In this document: positions 1-5,836 of the stretch, in pieces
Numbering within the stretch: the stretch's first letter is position 1
Layout: each line of letters opens with the position of its first letter
DNA from: Pseudomonadota bacterium
GTDB lineage: Bacteria; Pseudomonadota; Alphaproteobacteria; UBA9219; RGZA01
Assembly (NCBI GenBank): GCA_016195205.1
Contig: JACQAB010000032.1
Location: forward strand, 1-6,587
Direction of reading: 5' to 3'
DNA: 6,587 nucleotides
Translations under genes and position numbers: made by a program
Notes under the pieces: generated by a model
Seen by the model: only the letters and a program-made list of their open reading frames with translations
What the model was told of the DNA's origin: nothing
The model's database searches: none

Positions 1-18
1 AGCTTTCGCTGGGATGAC
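1..18 (-). repeat. Partial dispersed palindromic repeat at left edge
   Basis: Read on the minus strand, these bases are GTCATCCCAGCGAAAGCT. This is the left half of a palindrome of the type GTCATCCC-AGCGAAAGCT-GGGAT, a kind of short intergenic repeat found scattered in many proteobacterial genomes. Only one arm plus the GAAA loop lies inside the window, so the palindrome itself cannot be confirmed. It sits just beyond the stop codon of the hydrolase gene, where it could act as a transcript-end hairpin. The family assignment comes from memory of such repeats, not from a search. Confidence 0.4.
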
Positions 19-31
19 TTTTCTTTTTGAA

Positions 32-889
32 CTAGCTTTCCAAAAATTCCTTCACCGCTTTAATCTGCTCTTCCTCCACCAGCGCCGGGGCATGGCCGCA
101 GCCTTCGAAGGTGATCACCCTGGCGCGCGGGCCGGTTTCAGTCATGCGCTGCGCGTCTTTTTCCAGCAGCACGTCCGACATCGCGCCGCGCAGCACCAGA
201 GTGGGGCAACGCACCTGGTCATAAACCGGCCACAGATCCACATCGCCGCGCACCTGCTTGAAAGCATCGGCGATGCGCGGGTCGTAATGCAGGCGCCAGC
301 TGCCGTCCTTGTTTTGGCGCAAGCTGCGCCGAGTGAATTCACGCCAGGTTTCCTCGGTTTTCAAGCCGAAACCCACATACACCGTGCGGCAATAGCGATA
401 GGCCTGCTCCAGATCGGAAAAACGCTGGATCTGCCCCAGATAGCCGCCGATGCGCTGCAGCGCCGCGAAGGGCAGGAACGGCCCGACATCGTTCAAAATC
501 AGCCGCCGGATGCGCTTTGGATGGTTGGCGGCGATGATCATGCCGATGAGACCGCCCATGGATGTCCCCAGCCAATCCACCTCTTTTAAATTCAAGGCAT
601 CCAGCGCCTGCACGCAATCGTCCACGTAATGCGGATAGGTATAGAGCGCCGCATCCAGTAGCCAGGGGCTGCCGCCGCGGCCGATCATCTCGGCGGCGTA
701 GACCGGGCGCGGGGAAAAACTTTGCGCCACCGCTTCAAAATCTTCCGCAATCCGGGTCAGCGCATGCACACAAAAAACCGGGACATCATTTAAATTTTTA
801 TGGGGCGAGGACTCCCCCCACTTCAAAATATGAATCCGGTGCCGCGCCGGGCCATGGCTGCAAAAGACGTGCAATGATTCCGCCGTCAT
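32..889 (-). CDS. Alpha/beta hydrolase fold protein
   Basis: A 285-residue protein of the alpha/beta hydrolase superfamily, probably cytoplasmic because no signal peptide or membrane segment is visible. The fold's landmarks occur in order: an oxyanion-loop strand near residues 37-46 (VPVFCVHALTR, with HA in place of the common HG); an IGRGGSPW turn at about 69-76; the nucleophile elbow GTSMGG with Ser110; the acid Asp239 in GAMSDVLL after the LVLRG strand; and His266 in GCGHAPAL. A complete Ser-Asp-His triad suggests an active ester, thioester or related hydrolase, but the substrate cannot be read from sequence. The ATG at 889 is preceded on the minus strand by GGAG five bases upstream, supporting this start; the stop is TAG. 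It is transcribed divergently from the membrane-protein gene at 1031, with 141 bp between them, and has no visible operon partner. The length is typical of the family. Confidence 0.85.
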   Translation of the reverse strand: MTAESLHVFCSHGPARHRIHILKWGESSPHKNLNDVPVFCVHALTRIAEDFEAVAQSFSPRPVYAAEMIGRGGSPWLLDAALYTYPHYVDDCVQALDALNLKEVDWLGTSMGGLIGMIIAANHPKRIRRLILNDVGPFLPFAALQRIGGYLGQIQRFSDLEQAYRYCRTVYVGFGLKTEETWREFTRRSLRQNKDGSWRLHYDPRIADAFKQVRGDVDLWPVYDQVRCPTLVLRGAMSDVLLEKDAQRMTETGPRARVITFEGCGHAPALVEEEQIKAVKEFLES

Positions 890-1030
890 GACGACTCCAT
901 TTTGAGCTTTATTTTAGGCATGCTTCCACAAATACAACAGCCTCCATGGTTGAAAACAGTTTTACCATTCCGCTTAAGAATCCCTTAACGCCTCGAATTT
1001 AATTTTAGAAGAACGCGTAAGGAGGAATCC

Positions 1031-1453
1031 ATGACCCGCAGTTTTAAAGACATCTTTCTCATTGTCTTTCCCCTCACCGCCTTGTTGTTCGGGGGGATGA
1101 CTTATTATCTGCTGAACCTGAAAACGCTGGGTAGCCACGGCCTGTGGATGGCGGTGGGCCTGGGCTTCGGCTGCGGGGCGGTGTTCGGCACCGGCATTGG
1201 TTATTTCGTGCGCAGCTTTGAATTCGATTTCGACATCGACCCCTCCGTTGACATCGATACGCGGCTGCAATTGCTGATGCTGGAAATGGGCTACCGCCTC
1301 GAAGACCGCATGAAAAAAGTGGTGATCTTTTCGCCTACCCTGCGCGCCGGCATCCTGGCCGACCGCATCCGCGTGGAACTGATGCCGGGGCACGTGAAAA
1401 TCGGCGGACCGGTCTATCACCTTGAGCAAATCCGCAAAAAACTGGGCGTTTAA
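1031..1453 (+). CDS. Small two-helix membrane protein, function unknown
   Basis: A 140-residue protein I do not recognise. Residues about 7-29 and 38-60 form two hydrophobic helices joined by a short loop (LKTLGSHG), giving a hairpin in the inner membrane. The remaining 80 residues are soluble: an acidic stretch (FEFDFDIDPSVDID, about 63-76), a predicted helix (TRLQLLMLEMGYRLED) and a likely beta-rich end closing with GGPVYHLEQIRKKLGV. That last motif resembles the tails of small membrane-anchored proteins of unknown function, but I cannot name a family. The start is strongly supported by AAGGAGGA at 1019-1026, four bases before the ATG. A 77-bp inverted repeat begins directly after the TAA stop, and mnmA starts 114 bp downstream on the same strand, so the two could share a transcript. 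A weak TTGAAA at 950-955 is the only -35-like element noticed upstream. Confidence 0.8.
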   Translation: MTRSFKDIFLIVFPLTALLFGGMTYYLLNLKTLGSHGLWMAVGLGFGCGAVFGTGIGYFVRSFEFDFDIDPSVDIDTRLQLLMLEMGYRLEDRMKKVVIFSPTLRAGILADRIRVELMPGHVKIGGPVYHLEQIRKKLGV

Positions 1454-1530
1454 CAAAGGCGTTAGGCATTAGGAAATAGGCGTTAGAAAAAGGCCGCCTA
1501 ACGCCCAACGCCTAATTCCTAACGCCTTTG
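1454..1530. repeat. 77-bp inverted repeat built of GGCGTTAGG units
   Basis: Two 33-base arms (1454-1486 and 1498-1530) are inverted copies of each other matching at 28 of 33 positions by hand alignment, with an 11-base loop (1487-1497). Each arm begins at its outer end with CAAAGGCGTTAGG and contains further GGCGTTAG or GGCATTAGG-like copies, so the element looks built from a short unit repeated in both directions. It fills almost the whole gap from the TAA of the upstream gene to the mnmA leader. As RNA it would make a long hairpin that could end transcription, protect the upstream message or be a processing site. There is no uridine run after it typical of an intrinsic terminator. It may instead be a miniature dispersed repeat. 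Confidence 0.85.
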
Positions 1531-1556
1531 CTTGCTTTTCCAGGAGCATTTTTCCT

Positions 1557-1571
1557 ATGGTGTCCGCATGA
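1557..1571 (+). promoter_or_regulatory. Four-codon minicistron overlapping the mnmA start
   Basis: AGGAG at 1542-1546 lies 10 bases before an ATG at 1557 that is out of frame with mnmA. This frame reads ATG GTG TCC GCA TGA, and its TGA shares bases with the mnmA ATG at 1568 (ATGA overlap). The mnmA ATG is 21 bases from the AGGAG and has no good ribosome binding site of its own. Ribosomes would therefore be expected to load at 1557, finish after four codons and restart at 1568. That is inferred from spacing only; direct initiation at 1568, or use of the in-frame TTG at 1532, remains possible. Confidence 0.45.
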
Positions 1572-2737
1572 ACAGCCTGGGCTTCAACAAGGAACCGAAG
1601 GATACCCGCATCGTCGTGGCGATGTCGGGCGGCGTCGACTCGTCCGTCACCGCCGCGCTGCTGAAGGAAGAAGGGTATGAGGTCGTCGGCATTACGCTGC
1701 AACTGTACGATCATGGCGCGGCTTTGGCCAAAAAGGGCGCCTGCTGCGCCGGGGCCGACATTTACGACGCGCGCTGCGTCGCCGGCAAGCTGGAAATCCC
1801 GTATTACGTGCTGGATTACGAAAACCGCTTTTCCGAAAGCGTGATCAAGGATTTTGCCGACAGCTATTTGCGCGGTGAAACGCCCATCCCCTGCGTGCGC
1901 TGCAATCAGCGTGTGAAGTTCCGTGACCTGCTGGACGCCGCGCGGGCGCTGGGCGCGGAGGCTTTGGCCACCGGGCATTACGTGCGCCGCGTGCAAGGCG
2001 CGAACGGGGCCGAGTTGCACGCCGCCTTTGACGCCACCCGCGACCAAAGTTATTTCCTTTTCGCCACCACGCAAGCGCAGCTGGATTACTTACGCTTTCC
2101 GCTGGGCGACATGCCGAAAACGCAGACGCGGGAAATCGCCGAGCGATTGAAACTGCCCGTGGCGCAAAAACCCGATAGCCAGGACATCTGCTTCGTGCCG
2201 GGCGGCCGCTATGCCGAGGTGGTGAAAAAGCTGCGTCCCGAGGCGACGGCCCCCGGCGACATCGTGCATGTCAACGGCACCGTGCTGGGCCAGCATGAAG
2301 GCATCGTGCATTTCACCGTGGGCCAGCGCAAAGGCCTGAATTTGCAGGAGCTCTCCGGCGAAACCCGCGCGCCTTTGTTCGTGGTGGCGCTGGATGCCGA
2401 AAACCGCCGCGTGATCGTGGGCGAGCGCGAGGCGCTGGGGGTTAGTTCCATAGAGTTAAAAGAAATCAATTGGCTTGCTTGGAATCTGGAAGCAGACAAA
2501 GCCCATATAGGAAATGTCCAGGTAAAGTTTAGGTCTTCCATGCCCGCAGTCGAAGCCAGTCTTGCAATAGGCGGCGGCGGAAATGTGATTACATTTAATG
2601 AGCTTCAATACGGCGTCGCGCCCGGCCAGGCCTGCGTGGTATATGACGGTTCGCGCGTGCTGGGCGGCGGGTGGATTGCGCGAAGCCACTCACGCGCGCA
2701 AAGCGTTTTCCAGGCTACGGCCGCCCACGCTGCCTAA
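1568..2737 (+). CDS. mnmA: tRNA-specific 2-thiouridylase MnmA
   Basis: MnmA adds sulfur to uridine 34 in the anticodon of tRNA-Lys, -Glu and -Gln, using ATP to adenylate the base and sulfur relayed from a cysteine desulfurase; it acts in the cytoplasm. Numbered from the ATG at 1568 (389 residues, normal length), the PP-loop SGGVDSS is at 20-26, the ATGHY motif near 134-138, DQSYFL at 159-164, and the two catalytic cysteines are Cys109 (PCVRCN) and Cys208 (SQDICF). The C-terminal beta-barrel domain ends with YGVAPGQACVVYDG and RVLGGGWI. An upstream in-frame TTG at 1532 would add 12 residues not expected in the family, so I prefer 1568, although its ribosome binding site is badly placed (see the minicistron). 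Codons 292-347 have different base composition from the rest. The gene runs convergently into the protease gene, with 7 bp between stops. Confidence 0.97.
   Translation: MNSLGFNKEPKDTRIVVAMSGGVDSSVTAALLKEEGYEVVGITLQLYDHGAALAKKGACCAGADIYDARCVAGKLEIPYYVLDYENRFSESVIKDFADSYLRGETPIPCVRCNQRVKFRDLLDAARALGAEALATGHYVRRVQGANGAELHAAFDATRDQSYFLFATTQAQLDYLRFPLGDMPKTQTREIAERLKLPVAQKPDSQDICFVPGGRYAEVVKKLRPEATAPGDIVHVNGTVLGQHEGIVHFTVGQRKGLNLQELSGETRAPLFVVALDAENRRVIVGEREALGVSSIELKEINWLAWNLEADKAHIGNVQVKFRSSMPAVEASLAIGGGGNVITFNELQYGVAPGQACVVYDGSRVLGGGWIARSHSRAQSVFQATAAHAA
2441..2610 (+). other. AT-richer, codon-atypical segment inside mnmA
   Basis: By hand count this 170-bp stretch is about 43% GC, while the 40 bases before it are about 75% and the 30 after it over 80%. 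Codons rare elsewhere in the gene cluster here: three ATA, one TTA, one AGG, plus AGT, GTA and ACA. The reading frame is intact and the encoded residues 292-347 (for example VKFRSSMPAVEA) still look like the MnmA C-terminal domain, so this is not an insertion of foreign coding sequence. The sharp edges suggest replacement of part of the gene by homologous recombination with an AT-richer relative. Confidence 0.6.
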
Positions 2738-2744
2738 AGCAAAA

Positions 2745-5240
2745 TCAGAAATTCATTTTATAGCGAGCGAGGAGAACCGCTTCGCTGTTGCCGCTGCCCT
2801 GCCCCGCGTTCTGGCGCAGCAGCAAGCCGGTGGTCAGGGTACTGTTTTTGCCGGTAGGCGTGGCATAGAAGGCCTGCAGGTCGATCTCCTGCGCTTCGTC
2901 GGCCAGACTAAGGCTGCCGCTATGATAGTTGATGCTGCCGTCGCTGTTCACGCTGGTGGGCAGCGTGAGGGTGGCGCTGCCGGAATTGAAGTGCAGCGGT
3001 TCACTGATCACAAAGCCCAGCCGGTCGCTTTCGTTCGCCACGCCCTGTTTCACCAGGCCTAGGCGGAACGACTGCGAATTCAGCCCGTCCACGCTGCGCA
3101 CCAGCGAATGTTTCGCGCCGGTTACATCCGACCAGCCCATTTCAAATCCGCCGAAGGCGTTCAGCCCGTCGCCCAGGTCAAAGCGCGCCTGCGCCGCCAT
3201 AAAGGTGGTAGTGGTTTTCTCGGCCAGGCGCACCACGCCGGAAGACTGCACGCCCAGCATGGCACCCTGCTCTTCCATCCATCCGGCCTGCACGGCCAGC
3301 GTGGAAGCCTTGCCCAGACGCGCGCCCAGCTCGGCCACGCCGCCGAACAGCGACGGCTCGCGGTCCATCTGATTCGGATCTTCCGCCAGCGTCGGCGGTT
3401 TCGCGGCCGGGCTGCCGTCTTCCCCAAAGAAGCCGCCGGTCTTGATCCATAGATCGCGGCCCAAATCATAGCTCACCGCGAAGCTGGAAGGATTCTGCGC
3501 CAGGCCCAGATAGGCATTGCCCAGCGAATCTGTTTTCACCAGCTCGTTGCGCAGCGCCAGATCCGCCATCAACCCGAACACCACCGAGGGATGCAGATTC
3601 ACCGCGCCCTGCAGGGCCAGCGCGCCGGTGGAAGCCAAGGCATAAAGCCGCACGCCATCCAGCGAGGAAGCGGGTGTGCCTTCGGTAATGGCATAGGCAT
3701 AGGTGGCGCTGTCGGTGCTGAAAGTTTCAAGTCTGTAGCCAAAAGCGCTGAGGGCTGCCGGGGCGTCAAAGCCATCATTGCTGTTCTGGAACAGGGACGA
3801 CGTATCCACCTCGAAATCGCGGTGATATTTGTCGAATACCAGCATGTCGGGTAATGCGCCGGCGTTGATGGTATGGCCGGCCAGATTCACCAGACTGCCC
3901 GCGAAATTCATGCCCGGCTCCGACCAGGGCAAGATGTTCGTGGTCGGCTCATCCTCGAAGCCCTTGGTTCCCACTGTTTTGATCGGCTTGGCGTGGTGTT
4001 TCACCGGGGGCGCCAAAGACTTAGGCGTTTTGGGCGCGGGCTTCGGCGCAGGATGTGGGTGTGGCGGCGGTGGAGGCGGCGGAGGCGGCGGTGGAGGCGG
4101 CGGAGGCGGCGGTGGAGGGGGTGGAGGAGGCGGTGGCGGTGGCGGTGGCGGCGGAGGGGGCGGCGGGGGCGGCGGGGGCGGCGGAGGCGGAGGAGGTGGA
4201 ACCGTCGTCCCACCCACCGGCGCCACCGCCGCGGCAATATTCAGAAAGCCCTGCCCGTAAAGGGCGATATTAGCATAGATGCCCGTCTTGATAGCGGTGC
4301 TGAAAAGAATGTCCAGCACCTGCGCGTTGGTCAGGTTCGGCCAGCGCTGTTTCAAAATCGCCACCGCGGCGGAAATCATCGGCGCGGAAAAAGACGTGCC
4401 GCTGCCGGTGGCATAGCCGCCGCTGTTGCTGGTGGAAACTAGATTCGTGCCGGGCGCCGCCAGACAGAAAGCCGCCGCCGCACCGCAACGGTTACTATAA
4501 GAAGCAATCGCGCCGTCTTCGCTGGTGGCCACCGCGGCGATCCAGCCCTGTGAAAGACTCGAGAACAACAGCGGCAATCCGGCATAGAACCCAACCTGGC
4601 TCTGGCTTTCGTTGCCGGCCGCAAACACCACCACCGCGCCATTGCCCACGGCCGTGCCCCAGGCCTGCATGGCGTTGGGGATGTAATCCCACACATCCTG
4701 AGCGCTGACCTGGGTGATCAGCAGCGAGGAGTTCCACGAATTGTTGAAAACGCGCGCGCCGCTGCCGTAAGCGAAATTAATGGAGTCGGTCAGCTGCTGG
4801 TCGGTGACGGTGACCGAACCGTTGGGATTGACGATGCGAATGGGCACCAGCCTGGCGTTATAGGCCAGGCCGTGCACGCCGTAGTCGTTCTTGTTGGCGG
4901 CGATGATGCCCGCCACGAAGGTGCCGTGGCCCGCCACGTCGGCGGAGACGGCACCGCCGGTATAGGCGTCATAACCGGAATTCAAAATGCGCCCGGCGAA
5001 ATCGACGTGGTTGAAATTGATGCCGCTGTCGAACACCGCGACGATCTGGCCGTCGCCGTTCCATCCGCCCACATAAGCGTCGGCGGCGTGCACATATTCG
5101 AGGGCGTAGTTATTATTGTATTCGGAAGTTTTGAAATCCTGCGCGGTGGAGGCCAGCGCCGCCAGCGGCGCGAGGGTGCCCAGGCAAAATCCCAGGGCGC
5201 AAAACAGGCGAAGAAGGAATGGATTCGAGGCTTTCTTCAT
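2745..5240 (-). CDS. S8 subtilisin-like serine protease autotransporter
   Basis: An 831-residue protein with the plan of a type V (autotransporter) secreted protease. Residues 1-30 are a signal peptide (MKKASN start, hydrophobic core, ALA before Ser31). The subtilase domain covers roughly 45-340: catalytic Asp71 (VAVFDSGIN), His105 (GHGTFVAG), oxyanion Asn210 (FAAGNES) and catalytic Ser283 (GTSFSAP), so it should be active. Residues 348-393 are 46 consecutive prolines, followed by an HPHPAPKPAPK linker. A VFDKYHRDFEVD motif near 468-479 resembles one seen before autotransporter barrels. The last ~270 residues show alternating beta-strand patterns and end in YKMNF with a terminal Phe, as outer-membrane barrels do. 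The protease is probably displayed on or released from the cell surface; the substrate is unknown. No Shine-Dalgarno lies before the ATG, but the signal peptide fixes this start. Only about 20 residues separate signal peptide and protease, so no long propeptide is present. Confidence 0.9.
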   Translation of the reverse strand: MKKASNPFLLRLFCALGFCLGTLAPLAALASTAQDFKTSEYNNNYALEYVHAADAYVGGWNGDGQIVAVFDSGINFNHVDFAGRILNSGYDAYTGGAVSADVAGHGTFVAGIIAANKNDYGVHGLAYNARLVPIRIVNPNGSVTVTDQQLTDSINFAYGSGARVFNNSWNSSLLITQVSAQDVWDYIPNAMQAWGTAVGNGAVVVFAAGNESQSQVGFYAGLPLLFSSLSQGWIAAVATSEDGAIASYSNRCGAAAAFCLAAPGTNLVSTSNSGGYATGSGTSFSAPMISAAVAILKQRWPNLTNAQVLDILFSTAIKTGIYANIALYGQGFLNIAAAVAPVGGTTVPPPPPPPPPPPPPPPPPPPPPPPPPPPPPPPPPPPPPPPPPPPPPPHPHPAPKPAPKTPKSLAPPVKHHAKPIKTVGTKGFEDEPTTNILPWSEPGMNFAGSLVNLAGHTINAGALPDMLVFDKYHRDFEVDTSSLFQNSNDGFDAPAALSAFGYRLETFSTDSATYAYAITEGTPASSLDGVRLYALASTGALALQGAVNLHPSVVFGLMADLALRNELVKTDSLGNAYLGLAQNPSSFAVSYDLGRDLWIKTGGFFGEDGSPAAKPPTLAEDPNQMDREPSLFGGVAELGARLGKASTLAVQAGWMEEQGAMLGVQSSGVVRLAEKTTTTFMAAQARFDLGDGLNAFGGFEMGWSDVTGAKHSLVRSVDGLNSQSFRLGLVKQGVANESDRLGFVISEPLHFNSGSATLTLPTSVNSDGSINYHSGSLSLADEAQEIDLQAFYATPTGKNSTLTTGLLLRQNAGQGSGNSEAVLLARYKMNF
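4062..4199 (-). repeat. 46-codon polyproline tract with internal tandem repeats
   Basis: Every one of 46 successive codons is proline (minus strand): by hand count 22 CCG, 11 CCT, 9 CCA and 4 CCC. Two perfect adjacent copies of a 21-bp unit occupy 4071-4091 and 4092-4112, and a 9-bp unit (GGGCGGCGG on the plus strand) is repeated three times at 4158-4184. The tract therefore seems to grow by tandem duplication in multiples of three, keeping frame while changing linker length. Mixed third positions argue that proline itself is being maintained. Translation of such a run normally depends on elongation factor P. Confidence 0.95.
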
Positions 5241-5375
5241 CGATAAAGCCGGGTGATTTTTTTGAATAAAAATTGAACTAAATATATGCGTTTGTTATAC
5301 GCTCCCAGACCTTACTTACGCGTTAAAATACTTTCGCGCGGCGGCCATGGTTACGAAATCTTAAGCCTATTCGGC

Positions 5376-5405
5376 AAAAACAGCGCGGCGGCAAAACCTC
5401 CGCGC
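5376..5405 (-). terminator. Possible minus-strand terminator or attenuator
   Basis: Reading the minus strand, GCGCGG (5405-5400) pairs with CCGCGC (5388-5383) around an 11-base loop, and shortly after comes TGTTTTT (5382-5376). This is the shape of a weak intrinsic terminator pointing toward the protease gene, whose start is about 135 bases further on. It could end transcription coming from the right or act in the protease leader. The stem is short, so this is tentative. Confidence 0.25.
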
Positions 5406-5476
5406 GCCCGGCGCGATTTAAACGGAAAAATAACCATGAAAAAGAGGGTGCGAACCCGCTATAAAATCCTTCCTTT

Positions 5477-5606
5477 CCCTTGAGAGAGAGGTTGCCAAAA
5501 CTTGGATTTAGCGGTTCAGCTAAATCCTTAGTTTTGGCTGGTGAGGGGTAGGGCTTTCTCTCAGTCTTCCGTACCCCTCCCCTAACCCCTCCCTCAAGGG
5601 GAGGGG
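5477..5606. repeat. Inverted pair of C/G-rich intergenic repeats
   Basis: The right copy (5573-5606), read on the minus strand, runs CCCCTTGAGGGAGGGGTTAGGGG and on to AGGGGT. The left copy on the plus strand starts CCCTTGAGAGAGAGGTTG (5477-5494) and resumes with TGAGGGGTAGGG (5542-5553), matching the right copy if the bases between are treated as an insertion. The copies face each other, so the whole could fold as a large hairpin; TGAGAGAGAG (5481-5490) also pairs with CTTTCTCTCA (5554-5563) at 9 of 10 positions. Motifs of this CCCTCCC-TCAAGGGGAGGG type recur between genes in many bacteria and give spurious PLEGGVRGG translations. Confidence 0.6.
5495..5537. repeat. Hairpin lodged inside the left C/G-rich repeat
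   Basis: Arms 5495-5512 (CCAAAACTTGGATTTAGC) and 5519-5537 (GCTAAATCCTTAGTTTTGG) pair at 17 positions with one internal mismatch or bulge, around the loop GGTTCA. It is more AT-rich than the repeat on either side and sits where the left copy of the C/G-rich repeat is interrupted relative to the right copy. It may be a small palindromic element inserted into an older repeat. Confidence 0.65.
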
Positions 5607-5645
5607 AATGCGATCTCGCTAAATGGAAACGGAATTTTTCATTCA

Positions 5646-5673
5646 TTGACCACGCGCGGGACGGTTGTGTAAC
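5646..5673 (+). promoter_or_regulatory. Probable promoter of the tRNA gene
   Basis: TTGACC at 5646-5651 matches the sigma-70 -35 consensus at five of six positions. Sixteen bases later, TGTAAC (5668-5673) is a fair -10 (four of six). Transcription would begin near 5680, leaving a leader of about 20 bases before the tRNA at 5699, a usual arrangement for a single tRNA gene. Confidence 0.5.
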
Positions 5674-5698
5674 GTCGGCGCTTCTTACAGAGAGAGAT

Positions 5699-5773
5699 GG
5701 CACCGTAGCTCAGCGGTAGAGCAGGGGAATCATAATCCCTTGGTCGGCGGTTCAAATCCGTCCGGTGCTACCA
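5699..5773 (+). tRNA. tRNA with CAU anticodon (elongator Met or Ile2)
   Basis: A complete 75-base cloverleaf can be drawn: acceptor GGCACCG with CGGTGCT (first pair G-U); D arm GCTC-AGCGGTA-GAGC; anticodon arm GGGGA-ATCATAA-TCCCT with anticodon CAT at loop positions 34-36; variable region TGGTC; T arm GGCGG-TTCAAAT-CCGTC; discriminator A and encoded CCA. It is not an initiator tRNA, because the first acceptor bases can pair and the anticodon stem lacks the three consecutive G-C pairs next to the loop. CAU is shared by elongator tRNA-Met and by tRNA-Ile2, whose C34 is changed to lysidine to read AUA. The TTGGTCG variable-region context recalls Ile2, and the ATCATAA loop recalls alphaproteobacterial Met; I cannot decide. 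Fragments resembling its 3' end recur downstream. Confidence 0.93.
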
Positions 5774-5806
5774 CTTTAAAACCCCCTATAGGGGGTTTTA
5801 AAGTGG
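5771..5806 (+). terminator. Perfect 36-bp palindrome, probable tRNA terminator
   Basis: Bases 5771-5786 (CCACTTTAAAACCCCC) are perfectly mirrored by 5791-5806 (GGGGGTTTTAAAGTGG) around TATA. The core AAAACCCCC-TATA-GGGGGTTTT has the form of a bidirectional intrinsic terminator for the tRNA transcript. Unusually, the left arm begins with the CCA of the tRNA itself, so the palindrome overlaps the mature 3' end and would compete with its free single-stranded form unless processed quickly. Confidence 0.75.
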
Positions 5807-5832
5807 TAAGTGTGGTTCGGATTTGAACGGAG
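5803..5832 (-). repeat. Degenerate inverted copy of the tRNA 3' end
   Basis: On the minus strand this stretch contains GTTCAAATCCG (5828-5818), identical to bases 5750-5760 of the tRNA T arm. Then come 11 diverged bases and CCAC, which aligns with the tRNA CCA plus the first base after it. In the tRNA the corresponding gap is 10 bases. With the adjoining palindrome it makes an inverted duplication of roughly 40-base arms centred near 5788. It cannot form a proper T stem, so it is a remnant and not a second working tRNA. Confidence 0.6.
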
Positions 5833-5836
5833 TTCA

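Larger units (their letters stand above)
5241..5698. other. Gene-free region between protease and tRNA
   Basis: No convincing gene lies here. The part next to the protease start (5245-5300) is AT-rich and holds TATATT (minus strand, 5281-5286) and TATAAC (minus, 5294-5299), either of which could be a -10 element, but no matching -35 was found. A small inverted repeat GCGT-7-ACGC surrounds the second (5288-5302). The middle (5380-5420) is very GC-rich with a hairpin. From 5476 to 5606 there is a compound repeat, and 5646-5673 contains the likely tRNA promoter. Open frames across this area are translations of the repeats. Confidence 0.7.

Noticed and set aside
14..589. Plus-strand open frame opposite the hydrolase
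   Set aside because: The minus-strand frame has the full Ser-Asp-His triad and a ribosome binding site; the opposite frame is a GC-rich shadow.
1454..1530. CRISPR array
   Set aside because: The GGCGTTAGG units are only about nine bases, irregularly spaced and in both orientations, with no spacer-like unique segments and no cas genes.
1532..1567. TTG start for mnmA with a 12-residue extension
   Set aside because: The extension covers the Shine-Dalgarno itself, and the family normally begins near the MNSLGF-type start at 1568.
3829..4260. Plus-strand open frame encoding a long polyglycine run
   Set aside because: It is the complement of the polyproline tract of the minus-strand protease, which has a signal peptide, complete catalytic motifs and a barrel end; the glycine frame has none.
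5323..5703. Minus-strand open frame with a PPLEGGVRGGV stretch
   Set aside because: That peptide is the usual false translation of C/G-rich intergenic repeats; the frame crosses hairpins and runs into the tRNA.
5699..5773. Initiator tRNA-fMet
   Set aside because: The first acceptor bases can pair (G-U) and the anticodon stem ends in an A-T pair, not three G-C pairs.
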